The notes under the pieces are model-generated. The model worked only from the letters and a program-made list of their open reading frames with translations, had not been told where the DNA came from and ran no database searches. From assembly GCA_039814575.1 (NCBI GenBank), contig JBCCAY010000004.1:124001-188000 (forward strand): DNA of 64,000 bases. Reading direction: 5' to 3'. Position numbers and translations under genes: made by a program. Positions 52,830-61,777 of the stretch are shown here, piece after piece; the stretch's first letter is position 1; each line of letters starts with the position of its first letter. This stretch comes from MED-G105 sp039814575. GTDB taxonomy: Bacteria; Pseudomonadota; Alphaproteobacteria; Caulobacterales; Parvularculaceae.

Positions 52830-54287
52830 TTAAGCTGCGGCGCCGCTTCGGCTCCCCGCCTCATGCGCCTCGATGTCCGCGCGTTCGACATGCGTCGCGC
52901 CCCGACTGCGCGTCGCCGCCTCGATCGCGTCCCGCAACTCTTTGGCTGCGGATATTCTCGTTAAAACAGGGTATGAAGCGACGCGGCTTTCGAGCGCCTC
53001 GATCGCCTCGTCCGTCCATTGCAGGGCGCTTAACGCGCGCGCATGAGTCGGCGCGGCGTCGTCAAGTTTCTCTGCTGACGGAAGAATATGAAACAGCGCG
53101 TCAAAAAGGCCGTTGCAGTATTCCTGCAAGACATAGCTTGCACCGGAATAGCCCATCATCGGCGTGCCGGTATGGCGACGAATCACAGCGCCGGGAAAAG
53201 ACGCAGGGATGTAAACCGAGCGCGCACCGCTTGCAGACAAATACATGCGCTCGTTAAAGCTGCCGAACACAACAAAAGGTGGATTATCACCGATCGCTGC
53301 TTTGACGGCGTCATTATCGGGTTTAACGCCGGCACGCCGGGAAACGGCGAACGCGCACGGCAACCCGAGATCGTCTTCTAAGTAAGCGCGCAAACCGCGG
53401 GCGTAGGTCTCATTGGCGACGACACCGAAGTTCGCCGTGCCGAAGAAATCTTGCGTCACCGACCGCCAAAGATCCCATAGAGGCTTCAACGTGGTGTGCT
53501 TTTCTTTTTCGATGAAGGGTTCCGGGTCCAGGCCGAGTTCAGCGCCGAGGGCGCGCAGAAACTTCGTCGTCGAGTGAAGGCCGATCGGCGCCTGGAAATA
53601 AGGCTGCCCCAGCGCTTCACACAAAGACCGGCCGAACTCTCGATAAAGACAAATGTTCGCGTCCGCATCGATCAGACGCTTCGTTTCAGAGATATGGGCG
53701 CCTAAAGGAAACGCCAAGTTGACCTCAGCGCCGAGCCCTTCGACCAACCGAATGACTTCCGCCAAGTCGGACGGCATGTTGAACATGCCATAGGATGGGC
53801 CGATGATATTGACGGTCGGCTTAGCATCGTCGGCGCGCGCCTTACGCCGCGGGTCACGGCCTTTGGTCTGGCCATACTCCGTCCACAGCCATAGAAGCGC
53901 GCGATCGGCGCTTTGCCATTGGTCTTCGTCAATGGTGCGCGGCAAGAAACGTTGAATATTGGCGCCTTCAGGCGTGACGCCGCCGCCGATCATCTCCGCG
54001 ATCGACCCCGTAACCACGACCGCAGGCAAGTCCGGATCGAGCACCTCGCGCGCCCGGCGCATGGCGTTTTCCGTGCCGTGCTGGCCGAGTTCTTCTTCGC
54101 CAAGTCCCGTTACAACGATGGGCAATTCGTGCGGCGGCAAGGCGTCCGTATAGTGAAGGACGGAGGTGACGGGCAAATTCTCGCAGCCCACCGGGCCGTC
54201 GATCACCACTTGCAAACCCTTAATGGCGGTGAAGACGTAAACGGCGCCCCAATAGCCGCCAGCGCGATCATGATCCTGAATCAGCAT
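52830..54287 (-). CDS. bchZ: Chlorophyllide a reductase subunit Z
   Basis: A 485-residue nitrogenase-like catalytic subunit; with BchY it forms the tetramer that reduces chlorophyllide a at ring B. MLIQDHDRAGGYWGAVYVF, DGPVGCENLPVTSVLHYTDALPPHELP with a conserved cluster-ligand Cys, GPSYGMFNMPSDLAEVIRLVEGLGAEV and TGTPMMGYSGA are typical. The start overlaps the bchY stop by seven bases. Confidence 0.97.
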   Translation of the reverse strand: MLIQDHDRAGGYWGAVYVFTAIKGLQVVIDGPVGCENLPVTSVLHYTDALPPHELPIVVTGLGEEELGQHGTENAMRRAREVLDPDLPAVVVTGSIAEMIGGGVTPEGANIQRFLPRTIDEDQWQSADRALLWLWTEYGQTKGRDPRRKARADDAKPTVNIIGPSYGMFNMPSDLAEVIRLVEGLGAEVNLAFPLGAHISETKRLIDADANICLYREFGRSLCEALGQPYFQAPIGLHSTTKFLRALGAELGLDPEPFIEKEKHTTLKPLWDLWRSVTQDFFGTANFGVVANETYARGLRAYLEDDLGLPCAFAVSRRAGVKPDNDAVKAAIGDNPPFVVFGSFNERMYLSASGARSVYIPASFPGAVIRRHTGTPMMGYSGASYVLQEYCNGLFDALFHILPSAEKLDDAAPTHARALSALQWTDEAIEALESRVASYPVLTRISAAKELRDAIEAATRSRGATHVERADIEAHEAGSRSGAAA

Positions 54288-55837
54288 CCTACCGGCGCCT
54301 CCAGGTTCGCATCGCGTTTTTCTTTGAGAGCGCGTTTGCGTGCTTGCTTCTTACGGAAATCAGCAAAGTCGTTCGGTGTATCGCGCCAGACGCCCGCTGT
54401 ATCGCCTGAGCCGACGCCTTCGAAAAAATTCCGCATGGAATCGAAACGGTCTTTGCCGGCAATAGCAGCGTTAACGACCTGCGCCAAGGAGCCAGCGCCT
54501 GCAGGCCCCATCAGCGGCCGCGCAGAAATCAAATTCGTGAAGTAAAGCCCCGGCGTCCCCGACTGCTTCGCCTTCTGCACGACCGGCGTCGTGCCAATCG
54601 CAAGATCCGGCTTGAACTCATAAAACGCCGCGAGGTCTTGCTCGAGCGACGCACGGAAGGCGACTTTAACGCCTCGGGCCTCCAGCCATTGCGCATCGTG
54701 TGCGGAATAAGGCGTCGCCGGACAGGCGGATCCCACATAGCGTACGTCTGCGCCGCTCTCCACTAAGAGACGCGCCACCAACAGCTCCGAACCTTCATAG
54801 CCGGAAAGCGTGATTCGCCCTTTAATCGGCGTCGCACCGAGAGCGCCGGCGATCGCCGGGAGTATGGCGTTTTTCGCGCCATTGATTTTTGACGCCGACA
54901 CGCCGCAGGCTTCGCCAATCGAGGCAAGCCATTCCGCCGTGCCGTCGAGCCCTACGGGCGCAGAGCCGACTACGGGACGGCCGGCCGCCTTCAGCTCACG
55001 GATTGACGCGGTATAAAACGGATGGATCGCGCCCACAACGGCGCAGTCAAGCGCGGTGTAAAGCTCGCGCCATTCGCGCGTCGGCACTGTCGCGCCGACA
55101 GCTAGCCCCATCGGCTCTAAGAGGCGACCGATAATCATCGGATCGCCAGGGAACATCTCGCCGAGCAGCGTTACTTTCGGCAGTTCAGATTGATCGCCCT
55201 CGGCCCGCTGAACGGGTCCCGCCGCTGCTTCTTGGCGGGCGTAGGCGAGCATCGCGCCGGCGAGCACGTCCTTCGCTTCAGCATGAGTCGGAACGCCGAA
55301 ACCCGGCACATCGATGCCGATGATCCGTACGCCGTTCACCGTTTCCGGCAACAACCGTAATGGTACGCCCGACGCCGTCGGAACACACAGATTAGTGACG
55401 ACGATCGCGTCATACTTTTCTGGATCGGCGGTTGCGAAAACCGCCTCACGGATGTCTTCGAACAATTTGCCGGTGACGAGCGATTCGGAATCAAACGGCA
55501 CATAGCCGACGCTGCGCTTCGCGCCATAAAAGTGCGAGGTAAATGTCAGACCGTAAACGCAGCAAGCCGACCCTGAGAGAATTGTCGCCGTGCGCCGCAT
55601 GCGCAAACCGACCCGCAACGACCCGAACGCCGGACACATGCTTTGCGGTTGATCGTGCGGGCCTTTCGGATAATCGGCCTCGAGACGATTGATCAGCTCA
55701 TGGTTCTGGTTCGACGTCGCGGCTGCACGCAACGCCTCAGCGCCGCTATGGCAGCCAAGGCCGTCAGCAGCCGTGACGGTCTCATCCGCCGCCGGCTCCT
55801 GCCTCGCTTCCCCCACTGTATCGAGCGCCTCGGTCAC
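54281..55837 (-). CDS. bchY: Chlorophyllide a reductase subunit Y
   Basis: Catalytic partner of BchZ, 518 residues from GTG 55837, which lies five bases after the bchX stop with gagg ten bases upstream. The frame continues to 56053, but those residues overlap bchX and look like shadow coding. Cluster-binding Cys are in QSMCPAFGSLRVG, SGSACCVYGLTF and VVTNLCVPTASG. GYEGSELLVARLLVESGADVRYVGSACPATPYS is also typical. The N-terminal 50 residues (Glu/Ala-rich) are variable. Confidence 0.96.
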   Translation of the reverse strand: MTEALDTVGEARQEPAADETVTAADGLGCHSGAEALRAAATSNQNHELINRLEADYPKGPHDQPQSMCPAFGSLRVGLRMRRTATILSGSACCVYGLTFTSHFYGAKRSVGYVPFDSESLVTGKLFEDIREAVFATADPEKYDAIVVTNLCVPTASGVPLRLLPETVNGVRIIGIDVPGFGVPTHAEAKDVLAGAMLAYARQEAAAGPVQRAEGDQSELPKVTLLGEMFPGDPMIIGRLLEPMGLAVGATVPTREWRELYTALDCAVVGAIHPFYTASIRELKAAGRPVVGSAPVGLDGTAEWLASIGEACGVSASKINGAKNAILPAIAGALGATPIKGRITLSGYEGSELLVARLLVESGADVRYVGSACPATPYSAHDAQWLEARGVKVAFRASLEQDLAAFYEFKPDLAIGTTPVVQKAKQSGTPGLYFTNLISARPLMGPAGAGSLAQVVNAAIAGKDRFDSMRNFFEGVGSGDTAGVWRDTPNDFADFRKKQARKRALKEKRDANLEAPVGC

Positions 55838-55842
55838 GAAAT

Positions 55843-56880
55843 TCAAACCTCGTCGTAAACAACTTCTAGGGATTTGCTTTGTGCGGTGGTTGGCCCGCAC
55901 AGATCGTCCAGCGTCGCCGGCTGCAAAACGACGTCGGCGCCGGTTTCTTTTGCCGCAAAGAGGCCAAGCAGCCCCTCTTGGGAAAGCGGCGTCGGGCGCA
56001 CCGGCGGCGCAGACGCCACATTGGCGGCGAGCGCATCGAACATCGGGCCCCATTGGCCGCCCGGCTCACCGACAATTTGGTAATTGGCGCTTTTGCGGCG
56101 GATATCGTCATCGGCAGGGATCGCCGACAACACCGGAATGCCCGCCGCGTCAGCGAAGCTCGCCGCCTCGCCTGTGCCGTCGTCTTTATTGATGACCATG
56201 CCGGCGACGCCGACATTGCCGCCAAGCTTACGGAAATATTCCACCGCCGAGCAAACATTGTTTGCGACGTATAAAGACTGAAGATCATTCGATGCGACGA
56301 CGATCACCTTCTGGCACATGTCCCGCGCGATCGGCAGACCAAAGCCGCCGCAAACGACGTCGCCTAAGAAATCCAACAGGACATAATCGAAGTCCCAGTC
56401 ATGGAAACCGAGCTTCTCCAGGAGTTCAAAGCCATGAATGATGCCGCGTCCGCCGCAACCGCGTCCGACTTCGGGGCCGCCGAGCTCCATCGCGAAAACG
56501 CCGTCGCGTTTAAAGCAGACATCGCCGATGCCGACTTCTTCGCCGGCGTTCTTTTTACGCGTCGAGGTTTCAATAATTGTTGGGCACGCGCGACCGTTAA
56601 ACAAAAGCGACGTCGTATCGCTTTTCGGATCGCAGCCGATCAACAGGACTTTCTTGCCCTGCTGCGCCATCATGTAGCTGAGATTGGCGAGCGTGAAGCT
56701 CTTGCCGATACCGCCCTTGCCGTAGATCGCGATGATCTGCGTTTCTTTTTTGGCCGGCTGGCCATCTGTCGAACCGTCAGCGGCGCTCGGCTCAACGCTG
56801 TCACTATGCACGTCGTTCGGCTCGCCGTCGCCGGGCTCGGAACGTCCGTACTCTTCCGCATCGCGCAACATGTCGGTCAT
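55843..56880 (-). CDS. bchX: Chlorophyllide a reductase iron protein X
   Basis: A 345-residue NifH-like ATPase that passes electrons to BchYZ. P-loop YGKGGIGKS, IGCDPKSDTTSLLF, the cluster Cys region GRGCGGRGI and DFLGDVVCGGFG are diagnostic. The start is ATG 56880 (ggagg eight bases upstream), overlapping the bchC stop as ATGA. An N-terminal 40-residue acidic leader precedes the ATPase fold. Confidence 0.97.
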   Translation of the reverse strand: MTDMLRDAEEYGRSEPGDGEPNDVHSDSVEPSAADGSTDGQPAKKETQIIAIYGKGGIGKSFTLANLSYMMAQQGKKVLLIGCDPKSDTTSLLFNGRACPTIIETSTRKKNAGEEVGIGDVCFKRDGVFAMELGGPEVGRGCGGRGIIHGFELLEKLGFHDWDFDYVLLDFLGDVVCGGFGLPIARDMCQKVIVVASNDLQSLYVANNVCSAVEYFRKLGGNVGVAGMVINKDDGTGEAASFADAAGIPVLSAIPADDDIRRKSANYQIVGEPGGQWGPMFDALAANVASAPPVRPTPLSQEGLLGLFAAKETGADVVLQPATLDDLCGPTTAQSKSLEVVYDEV

Positions 56881-57920
56881 GCGGACGCCCTCCAATCCAA
56901 AATCATTTTTAAACAAGCGGGGTCGGAGAACGCTGTTTTGTAAGCGTTCTCCGCCTCGGCCGACGGCGCATGGTGGGTGATGAGTCCGTCCAGGGAGAAT
57001 GCGCCGTCATGGGCCGATTTCGCCACTGCGGCGAGGTCGCTGTCGCGCCACTCCGCAGCAATGCGAAACCGCATCTCTTTCATGAAAGCAGGAGCAAAAC
57101 TGAACGATACGCGACCAGGATAGAACCCCGCCAACACGATCTCAGCGCCTGGCGCAGCGTGCGCGACCAGGCGATCCAGCAAGTCAGCGTCGCCGCTGAC
57201 GTCGTAAATTGAAGAATAATCCGATCGACCGTCTTCATCGGGATCAATCACCGGATAGGCGCAGCCGTCCCAGCGTTCCGGATCGATCTCCCAAACAACT
57301 GGCGCCGGCGCACCCGCGGCCAGCGTCAAGCGCGCGAGCAAGCGCCCAAAGACGCCATGACCAATGATAAGATCCGGCGGTTTGCCCGCCTCGATCGCGT
57401 GATAGGCCGTCGCCGCCAACGCCAACAAAACGCCGTTCGCCGGATTGTCGAAATTAATCGGCGCAACACGGGACGCCGGCGCAATGAGCCTCGACGCGGC
57501 GCCGCCAAAAAGGCCGCGCGCCTCGCGGTAACAAGACGCGCCCGGAACAAAGACCCATTGATCTTGCAACTCAGCACGGCGACCTGCGTCGACAACCTTG
57601 CCGACGGTTTCATAGCCCGGCACCAAGGGATAGCTGAGCCCCGGAAACGGCGGCATGTCGCCGGACCAAAAAAGCCGCTCCGTGCCGGTGCTGACGCCGG
57701 AATAGGCCGTGTCGATAACAACGTCGTCCGGACCCGGCTCATTCAGGGCGACCGTCTCCACTTTTGCTTCGCATTTGCCCGAAAACATAACGGCCGCAGC
57801 CCGCAAATCCTGCGCTGTGAAAGCAGCGGCGGTCGATTCGCGATCAATCACACTTTCGCCAGGGTGGCGATCAGCGGCGCATTCTGCGTCAGGGGCAAAG
57901 GGGGGCGAGTCGGCGCTCAT
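56877..57920 (-). CDS. bchC: 3-hydroxyethyl bacteriochlorophyllide a dehydrogenase
   Basis: Zinc-alcohol-dehydrogenase-like enzyme that oxidises the 3-hydroxyethyl group to acetyl, late in bacteriochlorophyll a synthesis. SGVSTGTERLFWSGDMPPFPGLSYPLVPGYETVG and LIIGHGVFGRLLARL are BchC signatures. ATG 57920 gives 347 residues, about 40 longer at the N-terminus than typical. The candidate -35/-10 pair in the palindrome at 57937-57956 would start transcription almost on this ATG, so a start further in, such as GTG 57851, is possible. It heads the bchCXYZ-pufQBALM block. Confidence 0.94.
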   Translation of the reverse strand: MSADSPPFAPDAECAADRHPGESVIDRESTAAAFTAQDLRAAAVMFSGKCEAKVETVALNEPGPDDVVIDTAYSGVSTGTERLFWSGDMPPFPGLSYPLVPGYETVGKVVDAGRRAELQDQWVFVPGASCYREARGLFGGAASRLIAPASRVAPINFDNPANGVLLALAATAYHAIEAGKPPDLIIGHGVFGRLLARLTLAAGAPAPVVWEIDPERWDGCAYPVIDPDEDGRSDYSSIYDVSGDADLLDRLVAHAAPGAEIVLAGFYPGRVSFSFAPAFMKEMRFRIAAEWRDSDLAAVAKSAHDGAFSLDGLITHHAPSAEAENAYKTAFSDPACLKMILDWRASA

Positions 57921-57936
57921 TCGATGTAAGTTAAAG

Positions 57937-57956
57937 TTGACAGTATATACTGTCAA
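57937..57956. promoter_or_regulatory. Perfect 20-bp palindrome in the bchC promoter (probable PpsR/CrtJ-type operator)
   Basis: ttgacagtatatactgtcaa is a perfect inverted repeat. On the minus strand its first six bases form a -35 (TTGACA) with a weak -10 (taactt) 17 bases on, so binding would block the promoter. The adjoining tgt-N12-acg (57951-57968) is one base from the PpsR consensus TGT-N12-ACA. The same core, TGACAG-N6-CTGTCA, recurs in the crtE/crtD gap. Confidence 0.7.
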
Positions 57957-58007
57957 TTCAAATAGACGAATATGTGGGCTAAATTGTCGCACCCAAGGTG
58001 CAAAACG

Positions 58008-59216
58008 TCATTTTGCGACGAGAACGCTTGTCAAAAGCGGTTGACGCGTCGAAAGCGACCGCGTTTCGGAAAATCCCGCCGCCTGAACGACGTCTTTTAG
58101 CATCGAAAAAGAGCGCGGACGGCCGCTGCCCATGGCCCAGAGATAGAAGCCGAAATAGGCATCCCCCATGGCGCGGGCGCCGGGCGTTTCAGCCATCGGC
58201 TCTGCGATTAAAAGGACGCCGCCGGGTGCCAGCGCTTTGCGCGCCGACGCCAACAAAGAGGCGACAGCGGCGTCGTCATGGTCATGCAGCACACGAACGA
58301 ATGATATGACGTCATGGCCGGTCGGCAGCGTGTCGGCGAAGAAATCCCCGCCGATGGCGCGGGCGCGATCGCCCAAGCCGGCGTCCGCGAACCGCGCCGT
58401 CGCCCGCGCAGCAACGGCCGGCAAGTCAAAAACTGCGACCGATAAGTCCGGCGCTTTTAACGCCGCCGCCGTTGCAAACGCCCCCGCCCCGCCGCCGACA
58501 TCCAACAGTTTACGTCGACCGCGAAAAGAAAACGCCTCAAGAACGTCGCGCGCGATAAACTCTTGCGTCGCCGCCATTAACTCCGAATAGGGCGCTGTCG
58601 CCGCATCTTCGATGTCCTCGCCGGCGCCCTCTCCCGCCGCTGAAGAGCGGGCGTACGCCCAATAGGCGCTGAGGCGCGTGTCCTGACGTCCACCGCGCAA
58701 CAACGCCACGGGATCGCTAAGGTCGTTATAGAGAAGTCGGTGGTGACGGATCATCGCGAAAACAGAGCGATTCCCGAGTAGCGCGGCGCCTTGCGGACCA
58801 AGAGCGATCACCGCGCCACGGCGCCGCTCTAACAACCCGAGCGCGACAGCGCCGCTGACAAGACGTTCGGCGGCGTCAGAGGGTAAATTCGTCGCGCGCG
58901 CGATATCATCCAGGCGACGCGGCCGCTCTTCCAACAGATCAAAGACGCCGAGCTCGACACAGGCCAGCAATATCTGCGTGTGAACAAACCCCGTACACAT
59001 ATTGAAAAGCGCGCCCGCCCGGGCGCGCGTAATCGGCGCGGTCAAAGGAAATGATGACGCCCATTCATGGAAATCGGGATTCGCAAACAGACGATTGCGA
59101 GCGTCGGCAATACGCTCGCGAAGTGCGGCAACGACATCTTTAGCACGCGACAAAACCCGCGCGCCGCTGATCGGCGTGTTGCGAACTTCCCCTTGGGACA
59201 TCGATTCGTTGATCAC
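58008..59216 (-). CDS. crtF: Hydroxyneurosporene O-methyltransferase (spheroidene/spirilloxanthin pathway)
   Basis: SAM-dependent O-methyltransferase of 402 residues that methylates the 1-hydroxy group of acyclic carotenoids. The winged-helix-like N-terminal domain has ALFNMCTGFVHTQILLACVELGVFDLLEERP. The SAM site is LLDVGGGAGAFATAAAL, and VRVLHDHDD and GGVLLIAEPMAETPGA follow. GTG 59216 is chosen (ggag eight bases upstream, 13 bases after crtE); the frame opens at 59315 inside crtE. It is probably co-transcribed with crtE. Confidence 0.94.
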   Translation of the reverse strand: MINESMSQGEVRNTPISGARVLSRAKDVVAALRERIADARNRLFANPDFHEWASSFPLTAPITRARAGALFNMCTGFVHTQILLACVELGVFDLLEERPRRLDDIARATNLPSDAAERLVSGAVALGLLERRRGAVIALGPQGAALLGNRSVFAMIRHHRLLYNDLSDPVALLRGGRQDTRLSAYWAYARSSAAGEGAGEDIEDAATAPYSELMAATQEFIARDVLEAFSFRGRRKLLDVGGGAGAFATAAALKAPDLSVAVFDLPAVAARATARFADAGLGDRARAIGGDFFADTLPTGHDVISFVRVLHDHDDAAVASLLASARKALAPGGVLLIAEPMAETPGARAMGDAYFGFYLWAMGSGRPRSFSMLKDVVQAAGFSETRSLSTRQPLLTSVLVAK

Positions 59217-59229
59217 CCGCCGCGCTCCG

Positions 59230-60129
59230 TCAAGCGCGGCGCTCGCGCGCCTCACGCTGCACAACAAAGGCCCGAAGGCGTTCGGCCTGCCCTTCGACGA
59301 GACGCCGTAATTCATCAGCGCCAGGACTTAAAGGAATAGCGCGGACCGCGTCATCGATCAGGTCGTTCAATTGCTCAATCGCGCCCTCTAAACCAAAATA
59401 ATGCACTGAATTCGGCCGCCCATTGCGGCTGTCAGCGCCGGCGGGCTTGCCCGTTTCTTCCTCTGAGGACAAAACATCGCAAATGTCATCGGCCACTTGA
59501 TAGGCCTCGCCGAGACGTGCGCCGAGATTGCCCCAATGGTCCGGCTCGTCGTCGACGGCGACGGCGCCGGCCCGGCAAGCGGCGACAAACAGCGCCCCCG
59601 TTTTCGAGCGATGATAGGCGCGCAAATCAATGTGTTTTTCGCTTTCCCACGCTTGCCCAGCGACAATACCCGCCGGCGGCCCCGCCGAATCGGCAAGGAG
59701 GCGGGAAAGCGCCACGTACTTCTCCGGTGTCTCGCCGGTGAAATGTAAAAGCGCGCGAAACGCCATGACGATCAAAGCGTCGCCCGTCAGCACGGCGAGC
59801 GGTTCGCCATAAGCACAGTGGACGGAAGGGGCGCCGCGCCGGGTTTCGGCATTATCGAAACAGGGCAAGTCATCATGCACCAGCGACGCGCAGTGCAATA
59901 ATTCAATGGCGACACCGGCGCCCAGCGCCGCTTTCATATTGGCGTTGGGCGCAGCAGCGCAGGCGACCGCCATACACAAATGCGGCCTTACGCGAGCGCC
60001 GCCAGCGAACACCGCATGACGGAGGGCAAGCGACAGACGGCGCGGCGCGTGGACGCTTTCACTGCCGCCGAGCTGCGCGGCGACGACGGCCCACTCAAGT
60101 CCCGATTCGATTTGTTCGGCTGAATTCAC
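59230..60129 (-). CDS. crtE: Geranylgeranyl diphosphate synthase
   Basis: Prenyl transferase of 299 residues that supplies GGPP for carotenoids and the bacteriochlorophyll tail. The first Asp-rich motif is HDDLPCFDNAETRRG, as I recall for purple-bacterial CrtE; the second is YQVADDICD. LTGDALIVMAFRAL and GGARVRPHL are also present. GTG 60129 is chosen (ggagg seven bases upstream). The earlier TTG at 60177 lies inside the operator and is rejected. Confidence 0.95.
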   Translation of the reverse strand: MNSAEQIESGLEWAVVAAQLGGSESVHAPRRLSLALRHAVFAGGARVRPHLCMAVACAAAPNANMKAALGAGVAIELLHCASLVHDDLPCFDNAETRRGAPSVHCAYGEPLAVLTGDALIVMAFRALLHFTGETPEKYVALSRLLADSAGPPAGIVAGQAWESEKHIDLRAYHRSKTGALFVAACRAGAVAVDDEPDHWGNLGARLGEAYQVADDICDVLSSEEETGKPAGADSRNGRPNSVHYFGLEGAIEQLNDLIDDAVRAIPLSPGADELRRLVEGQAERLRAFVVQREARERRA

Positions 60130-60158
60130 CGCTGCGCCTCCAGAACGTAAGGTTGCAC

Positions 60159-60189
60159 TGACAGTTTGTTCTGTCAATTTGAAAAGACA
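60159..60189. promoter_or_regulatory. Shared crtE/crtD operator: TGACAG-N6-CTGTCA plus perfect TGT-N12-ACA (PpsR/CrtJ type)
   Basis: In the 94-base divergent gap, 60159-60176 reads tgacagtttgttctgtca, an inverted repeat with the same half-sites and spacing as at bchC. Bases 60172-60189 read tgt, 12 bases, aca, a perfect match to the PpsR/CrtJ consensus. On the minus strand, TTGACA at 60177-60172 could be the crtE -35. Redox/light repression of both directions by PpsR is the natural reading; the ppsR gene itself is not in the window. Confidence 0.78.
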
Positions 60190-60199
60190 AGCCTATGAT
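60171..60199 (+). promoter_or_regulatory. Candidate crtD promoter
   Basis: ctgtca (60171-60176), a 17-base spacer and tatgat (60194-60199) form a plausible sigma-70 promoter 25 bases before the crtD ATG. The PpsR-type site overlaps the -35 and spacer. Based on hexamer matching and position only. Confidence 0.5.
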
Positions 60200-60223
60200 T
60201 GAGTCGGGTATCGAGGCACGCAA

Positions 60224-61777
60224 ATGGCGTCACGAAAAATAGAAAAGCCGCGGATTGTGATTATTGGCGCAGGCGTCGGCGGCCTCGCCGCGGCGGCGGT
60301 TCTCGCGCCGCGCGCTGACGTGACCGTCTTGGAACGCGGTGACGGCCCTGGCGGTAAAATCCGCGCGATCACGATTGATAACCAGCCGATTGATTCCGGC
60401 CCGACCGTCATGACGCTGCGCGAGATTTTCGATGACATCTTTCAAGCGGCCGGCGCGCGTCTTGACGATTATATCGATCTGGAGCCCGTCGACGTTTTGT
60501 CGAGGAACTTCTGGCCGTCGAGCTCGCCCCTTGATCTTTATGCGGATATAGAACGCACAGCCGAAGCAATCGCCGCCTTTTCATCGCGGGCGGAGGCGGA
60601 TCGCTATCGGGCCTTTGCAAAAGACGCAGAACGCGCTTGGACGACGCTCTATCAACCGTTTATGCGCCAAGAGAACCCCAGCTTTCTCGGTCTCATGGCC
60701 CGCGCCGGCCCGTTCGCCCTGTCGAAGCTTGATCCTTACACCTCTCTATGGCGGGCCCTAAGCAAAAAATTTAAAGACGACCGTCTGCGGCAGCTCTTTG
60801 CACGGTATGCGACCTATTGCGGGTCATCGCCCTTTGAAGCATCGGCGACATTAATGCTGATCGCCCATGTTGAGCGAATGGGCGTTTACGCTCCCGTCGG
60901 CGGCATGGCGGCGTTAGCAAAAGCGCTCGAGGCTTTGGCGGAGGCCAACGGCGCTGCGTTTCAATATAATACGGACGTGACACGCATCCTCTATAATGAC
61001 GGCGCCCCCGCTGGCGTCGAAACGGCGGACGGCCGCGTCATCAAGGGCGGCGCTGTTATTTTTAACGGTGACGTCGCAGCCTTACCGAAGACTTTCGAGA
61101 ACGACGCGACGACCTCTATCGCGGTCTTCAGCAACGAAGCATCCGACGATAGCGATTTTAGAAAAGATAGCGCCGCGCTGCGCAGCCAATCGGCCATGAC
61201 ATGGTCATTTCTGGGACGCGCCGGCGGCGCGCCTTTGTCTTTGCATAACGTCTTTTTCTCGGACGACTACAAAGCTGAGTTCGACGATGTCTTTAAGCGG
61301 CGTCAGCCGCCATCGGCCCCGACAGTCTATCTGCACGCGCCGGACCGCAGTGCGCTCGCGGCGGCGCGTGCCTCTTCCGAAACAGCTCATCTTTATACTG
61401 AACGTTTCTTCTGTCTTATTAATGCGCCGGCTGACGGCGACACACGCACTTTCCCGCAAGAGGAGATTGACCAATGCCAGATGCGGACATTCGCACAGCT
61501 GAAGCGCTGCGGCGTGAGCCTGCAAACGACCCCGCAGAAAACGGCGACGCAAACGCCGACGGACTTCGCGGCTCGGTTCCCGGCGACGGGCGGCGCCCTC
61601 TTCGGGACGCCGAACCATGGGTGGCGGGCGGCCTTCCAGCGCCGGGGCGTCAAAACCCGCCGCCAGGGCCTTTATTGCGCGGGCGGCAGCGTTCATCCGG
61701 GTTCCGGCGCGCCCATGGCGGCGCTCTCCGGCCTCATGGCCGCGCAGACGATTACCAAGGATTACGCTTTGACCTAA
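60224..61777 (+). CDS. crtD: Methoxyneurosporene-type carotenoid C-3,4 desaturase
   Basis: FAD-dependent phytoene-desaturase-family enzyme of 517 residues that introduces the 3,4 double bond into methoxylated or hydroxylated acyclic carotenoids. The FAD motif IVIIGAGVGGLAAAAVLA, ERGDGPGGKIR, DSGPTVMTLREIFDD, YATYCGSSPFEA and the C-terminal GLYCAGGSVHPGSGAPMAALSGLMAA are characteristic. The position divergent to crtE and followed by crtC fits CrtD better than CrtI. Confidence 0.94.
   Translation: MASRKIEKPRIVIIGAGVGGLAAAAVLAPRADVTVLERGDGPGGKIRAITIDNQPIDSGPTVMTLREIFDDIFQAAGARLDDYIDLEPVDVLSRNFWPSSSPLDLYADIERTAEAIAAFSSRAEADRYRAFAKDAERAWTTLYQPFMRQENPSFLGLMARAGPFALSKLDPYTSLWRALSKKFKDDRLRQLFARYATYCGSSPFEASATLMLIAHVERMGVYAPVGGMAALAKALEALAEANGAAFQYNTDVTRILYNDGAPAGVETADGRVIKGGAVIFNGDVAALPKTFENDATTSIAVFSNEASDDSDFRKDSAALRSQSAMTWSFLGRAGGAPLSLHNVFFSDDYKAEFDDVFKRRQPPSAPTVYLHAPDRSALAAARASSETAHLYTERFFCLINAPADGDTRTFPQEEIDQCQMRTFAQLKRCGVSLQTTPQKTATQTPTDFAARFPATGGALFGTPNHGWRAAFQRRGVKTRRQGLYCAGGSVHPGSGAPMAALSGLMAAQTITKDYALT

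Noticed and set aside
55838..56053. 72-codon N-terminal extension of BchY
   Set aside because: It overlaps bchX entirely, is Arg/Cys-rich shadow sequence, and GTG 55837 gives the family length.
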